From positions 59,178 to 123,177 of the forward strand of contig QANZ01001431.1 in assembly GCA_003254925.1 (NCBI GenBank): a stretch of DNA of 64,000 bases. Reading direction: 5' to 3'. Origin of the DNA: Chamaecrista fasciculata. Its lineage: Eukaryota; Streptophyta; Magnoliopsida; Fabales; Fabaceae. The notes under the pieces were generated by a model. That model saw only the letters and a list, made by a program, of their open reading frames with translations. It was not told the DNA's origin and did not search any database. Made by a program: the position numbers and the translations under genes. Positions 22,636 to 33,518 of this stretch are shown here, piece after piece; the stretch's first letter is position 1; each line of letters begins with the position of its first letter.

Positions 22636-24993
22636 CTAAATCTGATCAATTGGTTCAGTGCGGTCCTGCACAGCAAGCCCTTCTGAGACATCAGCAAGAG
22701 ATTTAAGATTGCACTTTATTAGGGCTTCAACAAAGTAGCAGGTCTCATCCTTGGTGTTGCCCTCAGGTACATCCACCACAAAAGATTCAATTACAAGCGT
22801 GCCTGGCCTTCCATCAATAATTTCTGGGTGCAGGGACATAATAGAGGAGTAGTTCTGGAAGTTAAAAAAGTACAACTTAGAGGTGATAAATTGAAAAGAA
22901 AAAAGTAATAACAATTTACACGCCAGATGAATTCTTAACCAAAGGCTCCTTTTTGTTACCACCATCACACAGAATTTGAAAATCTTTTCAAATGCAAAAA
23001 TTATTAAATCTGCATACCTATCCCCTATTAAATTGTTCTGGCGTTCAGCTTAAGCAAATAAAAACTTGAACTAGCTTTCCAACCTGGGAACACTTTGTCC
23101 TCCTAAACTACTACAAGAGGTTAGGGGAAGATTATCTATTAACTTTAATATCCAAAAGTAATGTGACTATCAGTTTATTTTCAGAGCTGTGAAAATGAAC
23201 CTGCTATCTTTTGTCGAAGTCAACATTTGAAAAGTGTTTCTTCTCTCCTCAAACCAAATAAAGTAAAAAGATAAATAACTGTTTCACGTTTTAAGGGTAG
23301 TTTAAGTTATTACATCCTAATGTTCAAATACTAAAGTTGTAAGTAGGCTTTAATCAATAATTGTAAAATTTAGTTTCTCCAAACATGAATTATTAGTTTC
23401 TCCAAACATGATAGATGCCTCAGAAGAAATAAAAATCAGATGCAAAATTCATACACTCAAACAAATCATATTTGCTATAAGGACAAAATACCAAGGTTAA
23501 GGGTATTTCATACCCTAAGTCTATGATCGCCACCAATAATCCTGATGCTAAGTATATGTTCATTGTCATCAAGAAGCTCCAATCTTTCAGTACTTGTTGT
23601 AGCAGGAAGCCCTGACTTAACATCAACTTCTCTCAGACTGCCAATCTCAAGATTACCCCTGACAACACACCTGCTGATAAATGGCTTGTACTTCTGTGGT
23701 TGATCAAATCTCCTCACCAATGACCACACCTAGAGAAGCAAATCTATGCACTATAAATAAGCAATCTTGGAACAAGCTAAACAAGTGAGCTATATTTAAG
23801 GACGATTATAGGCAGGAATGGTTCCAGCGGTATCATTCAAAATGGCTTCTACATTTTGCAAAATTATTTTCAAGAAGCTTGCTAAACTCTATGGGAGAAG
23901 GAAGAAAAAATGGAACAAAAGCTTGGATTTGGTTGTGTTAAACAGATCATATGCAGTACTCACTTATTATCTGATAAATTCATCATTCAAGGGAAGAAGT
24001 CCACAATGCATTTCTTACCTTACATTCCACAGCAATCAAAACAACCTAGTCCAACTTGAAATAAATTATATTGCAGAACATGGAGCACCTTGTAAATTCC
24101 CCAAGTAAAATTTTCTACTCAATCAATCAAAGACGAATCTTCCACCAAATTATTTTGCATGCGAAGGAATGAAAACTAGAATGGATACTTCTCGGTTGCA
24201 TGAGAAGCAAAATCATTAATAGTGCATGAATGCTATTTTCTTTACAAGAATAACGGAAAAGTTTTGATACAAATATTTACCGCCGTGTTAACGTTCTTCA
24301 TTGTGTATAAACAACTGAATCATCTTTTACCAAAATACCTAATAGTAACATTTGCCGGTGGAGCAAAAAATATAGCAGATCAAATGATCTTCAGAAACAT
24401 GTTATGTTAACTACAAAATATCAACCAAGCATAGAATGGAGGCAGTTCAAAACTTCAAATGATCTTAATAAAAAAAATCAGTTAAACATTGACCTTATGT
24501 CCGTAACCCATGCACTTTAGCCAACCAATTAATTCCCATTCCCTTCTAAAAAATGAAAAAAAAAATGTGAAGGACATAGAATGGAAAATAGCACCAAATT
24601 CAAAAGACTAATCCCACCAAACCTTAATAAATATATCCTCCAACCCAACCACCGATCCCAAGAATCAACATCCAGTGAAAAATAACACCAAATTCTAAAG
24701 ACTAATCACACCAAATTCAAAAGACTAATCCAAAATTCCAATTAAGCATACCCCGATTACTATGATACAAGTAAAAATCTATACATACACAACTTAAAAT
24801 CAATAGAGAAACACAAATTACAGAGATTGAATTTGGATAGAAAGAGTACCAAATGAACCGGCGCTTTGATATGCTTAACGAGGGCAGAGCTACACTGATT
24901 CTCTCCAGGTTCGTGTCTATGGTGCCTCCTTATGTACTCCATCTCCAAACTGCTGAATCCTCCATCTCCAAATCCATTAATATTACCATTCAT
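22636..24993 (-). CDS. PYL8: Abscisic acid receptor, PYL8-like (RCAR3)
   Basis: Three exons on the minus strand: 24850-24993, 23514-23729, 22636-22854, all phase 0 with GT-AG introns, giving 192 residues of START/Bet v I-like fold. The gate loop SGLPA (87-91), the latch HRL (117-119) and the carboxylate-binding Lys63 in YKPF are present, as are [38 protein letters not shown] and [20 protein letters not shown]. The residue after Lys63 is Pro, the PYL8/9 state; PYR1 has His60 there and dimerises, so a monomeric receptor is predicted. PYLs bind ABA in nucleus and cytosol and then inhibit clade A PP2Cs. The overall match is nearest PYL8, also at the IRRHHRHE N-terminus and the [11 protein letters not shown] end. 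The leader carries two possible uORFs. It is transcribed towards the PTB gene. Confidence 0.95.
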
Positions 24994-25034
24994 TTTGCTC
25001 CACGCGCAAGAATTAACCGATGCGAAACGCGCCT

Positions 25035-25070
25035 TTACCCTTTAATCTCCGCAACAACAACCACCACCAT
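25035..25070 (-). promoter_or_regulatory. uORF in the PYL8 leader (11 codons)
   Basis: ATG at 25070 opens M-V-V-V-V-V-A-E-I-K-G-stop, ending 41 bases before the receptor start codon. If the leader is unspliced here, scanning ribosomes would meet it first. Confidence 0.45.
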
Positions 25071-25192
25071 GAAACTAGGATGCAGGATCGAATCGACGAC
25101 GGCACAAGCGGAAGCTCCGGCTATTGAGACGGAGCTCCGATCACCTTCCGGCGAGAGTCTCCGGCGAAAGCTTCGAGAGAAGCAATCGAGTC

Positions 25193-25228
25193 TCAGGGGA
25201 AAAAGATGTGAATGAGACTCACCGCCAT
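25193..25228 (-). promoter_or_regulatory. Second uORF in the PYL8 leader (11 codons)
   Basis: ATG at 25228 opens M-A-V-S-L-I-H-I-F-F-P-stop. The bases gcg|gtgagt just after its ATG could instead be a splice donor, in which case the uORF would be disrupted in mature RNA. Confidence 0.35.
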
Positions 25229-27781
25229 CGAAGAAGAAGAATAGCTGCTTTATTATCTCAAAAAAGAAGCAAAAATTAATCCAAATATGATTATCGTATT
25301 CGTAGTGATATGGAAATTATATTTTTTATATATAAAAAAGTAAATCAATCAATTTTCTTGACACGCCCACCACTTGATGGTGTTATTACAAACACGCCAT
25401 CGTCTTGTCTGTTTCTGCCACTGTCTTTTTCGTGACCAAATTACCCTCTTCTTTCCCTTTTATTTACGCCTTATTCGAAAATTGCTTCCGAAAGCAACGC
25501 CAGAGAAACTTGTAATTACAATATTTTATTTTTGGCCAATTGTAATAACAACATTAAATATTTTATTTTGTGGTGGAACAACTATCGGTAAAAACTAAAA
25601 ATGTCAAGTGTTATTTATTACAACTTTCAATAAAATCAAAATATGTACGAAACACTTTTTAGGGTGAAAATATTTTACTATGCTAATAAATAGAGTAATA
25701 GTATAGATCATTATTTCACCCATTGAATATTTCACTTGTTATATTCGTTTTATATTCTCAATAAAAAATTTAAAATAGATCTAATAATTAAAATACTCAA
25801 CTTTCAGTCTCTTCATAAAATTTTAATACATAGCTACAAAATGTATTAGATTTTGTCTCATAAATTAAAAATAATGTCATGGAGAATTTGGGCTTTCTTG
25901 ATTCAATTGCATGGTTTTTTTTTTTGGCCAAATCACATGGTTATTTAACCGTGTGAAAAATTATAATGTTTAATATTTTGTCATCACCTATAACTTTTGA
26001 TAAATAAATGCTATTAAGCGAGCCTTTCAATGCAATTAGGAGACATTTTGTCTTTTTTGAAAGTCCTTAAATTTTAAGTATTAGATTTTCACCCGTGCGA
26101 TGTATGATTTTGTGTTTTTCATTTCCAAATTTGTAAATGGTAAGGAAATGTCATTGATTTTCTAAATTTATGATTATGTTATACATAATGGGATGCATTG
26201 CATCTTTATTTGCATTATATTTGAGATGTAAATAAGTAATACATATCTTTTCTTTTCGTAATGTAATAATGTACTCCTTCTTTTGTTTGGAATGTTCGAC
26301 TTTAACCTTTTAATATCTACGTTAGCAACTTTTGCTAAATCTTTGGTACTTGTAGTTTGGCTTAAATGTCTGATCGCATACCAAAACCTCTAGCCTAAAA
26401 AAAAAATTAAAGGAACTAAAAAATAAATGAAATAAAATAGAAGGCATTGTTTTTATTTTCTCGTCGTTGATGGCTATACATGGTGCAGCATTACAATGGC
26501 AGTTGAAAGAGTGTTGACAGTTAATTGACAACGGTAGACAAAACAAGAAATTAGAGAGAGAGAGAGAGAGTATTATTTTGTACTACTATTACGAACGGAA
26601 CCATTGTGCCATGTGGGTGCCATTTTTTTAGTAGTATTATTTTTTTTGGGCCTGAAGTATTATATTTATTTTAAGTGTTAGGCTTCACGTGATACTTGTG
26701 GATATTTAATGGTATAAACTGCAAAAGGCTTTGGAGTCCATGATATTTCGTATACTTTATGGAAATTTCTGGAACAAGAAATTTTAAAATAAATTTGGTT
26801 AAGATATGTGTATTATAGTAATGACAGGTAACTACATAAACATTATATTATAATTTAATGGGTAAACAAAATCCATACGCTTTATAATAGGCAATTATTA
26901 ATGGAGAGACTTAATGGGAAAAATATAAGTTTAAGGAGAGAGAAAATTTTTAAGTGAAGTGAAATATATTTTGGTATGAACTATGAGGTATGAACTATGT
27001 CTATCTTTTATTAATATATTTTAATGATTTAGATAAAAATTTAATCTTCATTGAGCTGAATAGAATCACAGCCAAGATAACGGCAAAATTTGTTAGTATC
27101 AAATTTGAGATTTTAGACTAAACTAAATGAACTGTCCATGTCTTGGTGATATGGGGTTTTTCTCTTTACATTAGTATGGATGATACTTTAATGTAGGGGT
27201 AGAGGACCATACAAGTTAGTATTATTTGAAAGGTGTTTATTCTATCATAAAAACTAATAGCATCAACAAAATTTTATTTTTTAGAATTTATAAAGCATAG
27301 TTACAAATAAAAAACTAATATATATTACAAAATGAAAAGGACAAGTAAGATTAAAAAAAATACAGGGAGTTAGTTTAAATTATTGAATATTGAATGGGAA
27401 GAGAGTATATTGAAAGTGCATAATATGGTTTAAAAGGGGGGAGAGAAAGCAAAGTATGTTGGTCCTAAATCCTAATTGATAGGGAAAACAGAAAAAAGAG
27501 GGTGTCGTAAACGTGGAGGTGTATCCTTCTTAAATTCTATCTTGTTTAGTTGGATTAATCAGCAAATATAGCTATAGGTAATTAATCTTGTAGTTGTGTA
27601 TTTGATTTATTTATTCTTTGTGTGGTTCTCATTGGAGAAAAGGAAGAGTATGACTTTGAAGTTTGAAATTCAGCTTCCTCCCCATCTCGTTTGTGTTCTC
27701 TTCTTTGTGGTTGTAATTGGTTTGTTTTGGAGGTAGGTACCGTACAGCTGGTGCCTGGTAGCTTAGTTTACATTTTCTTTT

Positions 27782-28225
27782 GGCCAAAATACATTTTTGG
27801 TCCCATAACTTATGCTCAGGTCTCAATTTGGTCCCATAATTTTTTTGTTGCACTTTTGGTCCCATATCTTTTGTTCAAGTTGCAGATTTGGTCCCGTGTT
27901 GCACTCTTGGTCCTCATATCTTTGGGATTGGTTGCAAAATTGGTCCCGTATCTTTGGACCAGTTACAAAATTGGTCTCATATCTTTAAGTCTGGTGGGAC
28001 TGACAATGAAACTTTTATTCAAAGATATGAGACTAATTCTGTAAATTGATCAAAAGATGTGAGACCAGTTTTGCAATTAGACCCAAAAATATGAGATCAA
28101 AGTGCAACACGGGACCAAATCTGCAACTTGAGCAAAAGATATGGGACCAAAAATGCAACAAAAGAAGTTATGGGACCAAATTGAGACCTAAGCATAAGTT
28201 ATGGGACCAAAAGTATACTTTAGCC
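27782..28225. mobile_element. Hairpin MULE-like element with 9-bp target duplication
   Basis: Long terminal inverted repeats: the left end begins ggccaaaatacatttttggt and the right end, reverse-complemented, ggctaaagtatacttttggt. Both continue through cccataacttatgct and ttggtcccata. The pairing covers most of the element. The 9-mer ttttctttt sits immediately outside both ends (27773-27781 and 28226-28234). No transposase is encoded. A 9-bp duplication with long TIRs is the hallmark of Mutator-like elements. Confidence 0.75.
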
Positions 28226-28675
28226 TTTTCTTTTTCATGATTCAATTATTAATTTGTTTATTAAGTAAGATCTAATTAAGTTTAGATAGATAGATTTCTC
28301 GACAAATTCAAACTCGAAAAGAGAGGTACCCACCCCATACATAGATAATTAAATTTGCCTAATATATGTGGTTCCTATTTACTTTTATTTTTTAAAATAA
28401 TTATTGATAAAAAAAAAGGTCATGAGAAAAGATGTTATATGTAATGCTATATTAGTCGATTCAATATAGATACAATGAGATAAACACTATTTCAATTTTC
28501 TTTATAAATGAAATTACTACTTAATAGATATTCATTCCGAAATTTATTTTTTACAGGTAAGTATTCTTTAGTTTGGTTATAAATAATTATTTTTAATTTG
28601 ATCTATTACAAATAAATTATTATCAACCAAATATTGGATTGCAATTCTCACATGTTGGATAAGTTATATAATATA

Positions 28676-29202
28676 GGTAAAAGTATTAATTTTGTCCCCA
28701 AACTTTACACCAACTATCAATTTCGTCCCAAACTTTTTTTGCTGTCAACTTCGTCCCCAAACTTTACACCAACTGTCAATTTCATCCCCAATCTTTTTTT
28801 GCTGTCAATTGTGTCCCCAAACTTTACATCAACTGTCAATTTCGTCCCCGATCTTTCACATTTTCGTCAATTTTATCCTTTGACTAAACTTCTTTTAATA
28901 AATTAACGACAAACTGCATCCTGTTTTTGAATCTAAGTTAGGATTTGAGTTTCTTTTTCTATCAATTTTACATTATATATCATTAGCCACATAGATTTTG
29001 TTGTCAATATTTGGCTAAAGTAAGAGCAAAGGATAAAATTTACCAAAATGTGAAAGATTAGGGACAAAATTGACAGAAAAAAAATATTGGGACGAAATTG
29101 ACAACATGTGTAAAGTTTGAGGATGAAATTGACAACAAAGAAAGATTGGGGACGAAATTGACAGTAGATGTAAAGTTTGGGGACGAAATGGGTACTTTTA
29201 CC
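28676..29202. mobile_element. Hairpin MULE-like element
   Basis: The left end ggtaaaagtattaattttgt and the reverse-complemented right end ggtaaaagtacccatttcgt begin inverted repeats rich in tttcgtccccaaactttaca. The outside 9-mers are tataatata (28667-28675) and tataatatt (29203-29211), one mismatch. The centre (about 28900-29000) is not palindromic. No coding capacity. Confidence 0.7.
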
Positions 29203-30334
29203 TATAATATTATTTCAAAACCAATCCTTTTTAAATTAGTTCATTTATCTTGCATTGCATCATTTTATACTAACATTATAGATATATAATATAGTATAAT
29301 GGGACAAGAGGGAGCAGTTACCAATAATTAAAAAATCTGAGAGCTGGTGATTATAGTGATATATGCATATATGACCAAGCAAAAGAGCCAAAAGAATAAG
29401 TAATTAAAATGAGAGAGGTAGAAAGCTTTTTAAGTATCTCACAAAGATTAATATGTCCGGGTTGCACAAAGGAAAAAGGAAAAAAAATCTGATGAATTCA
29501 AGGAATGGTTTTAACTTTTAATGGTCGATTTGTTTCTTTTTTGGGTCAAATCCAGTTCACTAGTTTAAAATATTGATTACTTGCAAAATAAAGAATTAAG
29601 ATTATATTCTGTTTACAACTAAGAAACGATTGTTATCTTATTGTCCTGTATTTTCCTCTCTTCAGAAAATACAAAAGAAAGCTGACTTTGAGCTTTGAGG
29701 CATACTTAGATTAAAAGCCCTTCATTTGTTTTTGTTTGACCTTTTTATAAGAAGCTCTCAATTTTCAAATAAGGTACACACTTCAATAAAACTTTATTAT
29801 TTCCTTCCATTTTCTTCTATTATTCCCCTTTTAATTTCCAATCATGTCCTTTAAACACAACAAGGGACACAATATATCCCTGAAGGTACCTTAATTTTAT
29901 GTCATGATGATAGTGACACAGGTCTCTTGTTCTCCTTCACACTTCAACTTTATCATTAGCTTCATGTGAGCCTTTTCTTTTGCTGCTTTTCAAATGTTAA
30001 TATTACTTAGTGTTGCTAACAAGACAACTTCAAAACATAATTGAATTGCATCATTGCAAGCTAGTATATATATATAACAGTGGACACGTCACAAGATTAA
30101 TTTATATATATGAACTGAACTGAGCTGCATCAGAGATATAAAAGCTCCTTCACAGCAAAAGCAGTAGCATTGTTTCATGAAGCGTATGTACAACACAAGC
30201 TGGAAATATACAAGCTTAACTAACAACTCAACTACTTCATAAACGAAACTAGCAACTATATATCCCACTCTTCCAAAATCCATAGTGGGAACAAAGTTAC
30301 TTTTATGTGCAATCCAAAACTCTCACTCTGTGCC

Positions 30335-32298
30335 TTAACCAAAATTCAAAGGCATGCTTGAGCTGCTGCTTTTCCCCCATTTTGCCAATCGTGACAAGAA
30401 AATCAGCACTTCTGAAGGATCTCTCAAAGAGTACAAAGCTTTTGTGTCCTTTGGAATTGAAGACACTATAATTGGATAACCTTGTCCTCTGCTCTCTATA
30501 ACCTGCACACCACATGTTCACACAATCATCATCACCTAAAAATAAACATACTTTTTATACATATGATGGCAGGTGAAATTCATTATTCAAACCTTAAAGG
30601 CATCTTCATCGGTTCGATCGTCACCGATATACAGCGGGAGGATGTTGCTGGAATTGCCAAACCCTAGTGTGTCAAGAAAATATTCCAGGGCATGACCTTT
30701 GTTCCATTCTATGGATGGTCTTATTTCCAACACCTATGAAAAAATAAATATCATTATCAGTGCACAGAAAGGAGGAAACTATATATATATTGATCCGTTT
30801 GTGTTGTATATTTGTACCTTTTTCCCCTCAGTCAAGCAAAAGTCTGGATATAATTCAAGCACAGACTTGACCTTTTCTTCTAATAGGCTGTAATCCTGTA
30901 CATAAAAAGCCATTTTACTTTGATTAGTAGAGCTAATTGAAAATCTATAGTGGTAAAATGGATGATCAACACTTAAATTGATATGAGTTACCTTTTCATG
31001 GACGTGACGAAAATGTACAGAGATACAGAAACCATTGTCCTCTAGCTTTGCACCCTTTATGTCTCTTGTTTTAGTCTCCAATGCTTTCCATATCTGCTTC
31101 CATAACTCAATTAAAAAATATGAAGTCATTCACACAAAAAGGAAAAGAAAAAAAAAAAAAAACTCAAGATCTACATATTATGTTTGCCTGTGGAATTTGA
31201 CTGACCTCTCTGATCGCAGGCAAAAACTTTTTGGCAGGTTGAAACGGAACTCCATTGCTCTATAAATTGAAACAGATTTACATTAGTTAACGATAGAAAT
31301 TTAGAATTATAGAGAGAAGCTAAATTAACAAAAAAGACGCTAGTGAAGCAAAATGAAACAGAATCACATGTTGGAAAGAGAAAACACCTTTGTTGTGTTG
31401 AGGGCCATGTCATAGCGGTTGCCATCAGAAGATCTAGCTGCCAAGGACGGTGCCATTATGTCCATTCCATGGCTTCCAGCATAGTATACATTACTTAATT
31501 TCACAAATTCCTTCACCTAAAATCAATGCACAAAGGAATAAAAAATACAGCAAATAATAATGCAGAATAAATAAAAGAAGTATCTATGTTCTTTTCTGAA
31601 CTGACTTTGTCTCTGCTTCTTCCACTAATGATTGCAGTTGGGAAATTTTTAGCAACTTCACACACTGCTTCACGCATCTGCAAATACCAATCATTGATAT
31701 ATCACCATTCCCCACATTACAAGTAAGTACTATATTGAAATTGGCGAAATTGAAAAGAAGGAAAATATAAAGTTTACCTCGTGAGACATAAAAGCGCGAT
31801 CAGGGTCATCTACAATGGGTGATAAGGTACCATCGTAGTCCAAAAACACAACTATTTCCTTCCCACTTGCTGCTTTCATCAATCTATCAAACGTACGCAA
31901 CGCCGAAGGGTGTCTCCCCTGTTCAACATTTCATTATTAGTTTCTTACGTTATGCATTGCAACAACACGTCACGGCACATCAACATCTAATTGAGTTGAC
32001 TCCAATCAAAACAAGAAACTTACCAACCATGCTTCATAGGTTGAAGGAATGGAGGATTTAGTAATAGGTAGCACTTTGGGTTTGCTGGAATGGGGTGTTT
32101 GGAATCCCATTGCCTCTTGTAGTTTGCTCAGCTTCTTCTTGATAATCTATTTATGTATGTATATATATTAATATTGGGTACACCAAAAGTAATACCAAAC
32201 AAAGCCTTATTGTATAGAATATAGAATGAATTTACAAGATAAAGGATTTTGTTTAGACTTACCTTGAAAGTGACAATGAGAATGAGCATGTATTTCAT
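30335..32298 (-). CDS. TPP: Trehalose-6-phosphate phosphatase (TPP)
   Basis: Exons (minus): 32263-32298, 32024-32146, 31778-31918, 31606-31677, 31388-31516, 31206-31259, 30992-31093, 30818-30895, 30593-30733, 30335-30502, giving 347 residues. All junctions are GT-AG and phase 0. If translation instead begins at the ATG at 32110 (MGFQTPHSS), the protein has 323 residues. HAD-phosphatase motifs are complete: [17 protein letters not shown] (motif I, nucleophile Asp), [11 protein letters not shown] (II), a Lys in [12 protein letters not shown] (III) and [11 protein letters not shown] (IV). [13 protein letters not shown] and [16 protein letters not shown] are TPP signatures. It removes phosphate from trehalose-6-phosphate, a sugar-status signal. 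The N-terminus is shorter than in Arabidopsis TPPA. An in-frame TAA precedes the upstream ATG. The leader appears to start near 38.0 kb. Confidence 0.93.
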
Positions 32299-33346
32299 AT
32301 TGACTTCAATTCTCCGGCACTGATTCCTTTCAACTCCCTCCGACACCGATTATCTAAAAAAAGAAAATATATGATTAGATACTCTACGATAAAAAATATA
32401 ATCACTAATTAAACCACACACTATATAATATCATAACACGATTCTTTTGGGATAGAATATAAATTCCCTTCGAATGGGCCGAGAATTAAGGAAAATCTCT
32501 TTTTTACTACAAGTTTGACGAGTATCGTTAGATGGGCTTAAGGCCCAAAAAGGTTAAAGAGTGTTGACTTCTGGCCCAACTTAACTGGTCCCGGAGAGTA
32601 AATAGCAAATTCTTTGACACGTATTCGCTTTACCGGTGGGACCCAGAGTCCAAGTCTGAGGTTGACTGATCACTGACACTGACATGTAAGATCTTTCCAT
32701 TCTGCATTTTTCTTAAACCTGTGAAAGTGTGAATCCTATCTTTCGATTCAATTTTCTTTTTCTTTCTACTGCGAAACTAATTGCCTTGAGTAGCAGAAGA
32801 GTACTATGAATAATAATAATCGCCATTTAATTTTGTACTTGTGTTGTTTGTTGAATGCAACTATGTAGCAGACTCAAGTTAAACCTACTTTAATAAAAAA
32901 AATTTATTTAAGAAAAGGAAATAAAAAAAATGGTCCAATTATGCCTTGGGAAAAAGGTTGACCTATTCTTCATGTGACACTCATGTAATTGTCCACCAAT
33001 GTAATAACAATTCTAGCTGTGACAGGTTCAGATGCATGCTCTAGGCTAGAAAACTCTTGAAAGGGAGAGAAAATCTATTTGTTTTATAATATCAAAGGCA
33101 AACCAATAGGTAGAATTTAAAATTTAAAATATTTAATAAAATAAAAGAAAGTCGGTCGTTCTATAGCCAACTGTGAAAACAAATCAATCAAAATCATGTG
33201 CAAGCTAGCTAGTCAGCTCAATAATTAAGAGCTGTATATAAATTAGAACCCTTCCAAAAAAGAATTGTGCAAGTCATTTTCATCTGTCAAGGTTCAAGAA
33301 TTATAAAATAAATTTGATATGAAAAAAAAAAATGGTTATTCTCAAG

Positions 33347-33518
33347 CAGTAACGGAGCCAGAAATGTTAACAAGGGGGGCCAGAAATTTTTTTTTAACAC
33401 TAAAGGGGGGCCGTTGGGATTATAATGCATACAATTAAACTATATTAGGACTAATTTGTAGTAACTACTGAAATTTTGGGGGGGCCGTGGCCCCCACCAG
33501 CCCCTATCTCCGTCACTG
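33347..33518. mobile_element. Non-autonomous hAT element (MITE, 172 bp)
   Basis: Ends are cagtaacggagccagaaat and, at the right, tatctccgtcactg: imperfect inverted repeats starting CAGT(A/G)ACGGAG. The 8-mer ttctcaag lies directly outside both ends (33339-33346 and 33519-33526). Eight-bp target duplications and CAG-type ends are diagnostic of hAT transposons. The interior has two G-rich runs (ggggggccag, ggggggccgtggcccccac). No coding sequence. Confidence 0.85.

Larger units (their letters stand above)
25260..30330. other. Gene-free spacer with two hairpin transposons
   Basis: AT-rich DNA between the PYL8 promoter and the TPP 3' end. Supportable content is two hairpin elements (27782-28225 and 28676-29202), micro-insertions at about 25917-25935 and 26641-26655 (both poly(T) then ggcc or gggcctga, with flanking repeats of 7-8 bp) and a short GA microsatellite near 26552-26568. 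No gene is seen. Confidence 0.65.

Noticed and set aside
24853-25215. 120-codon plus-strand frame over the PYL8 start
   Set aside because: Antisense to PYL8 exon 1 and its leader.
27691-28240. Open frames within the hairpin element
   Set aside because: They translate inverted-repeat DNA (repeated SIWSHN/WDQK-type strings) and have no protein-family character.
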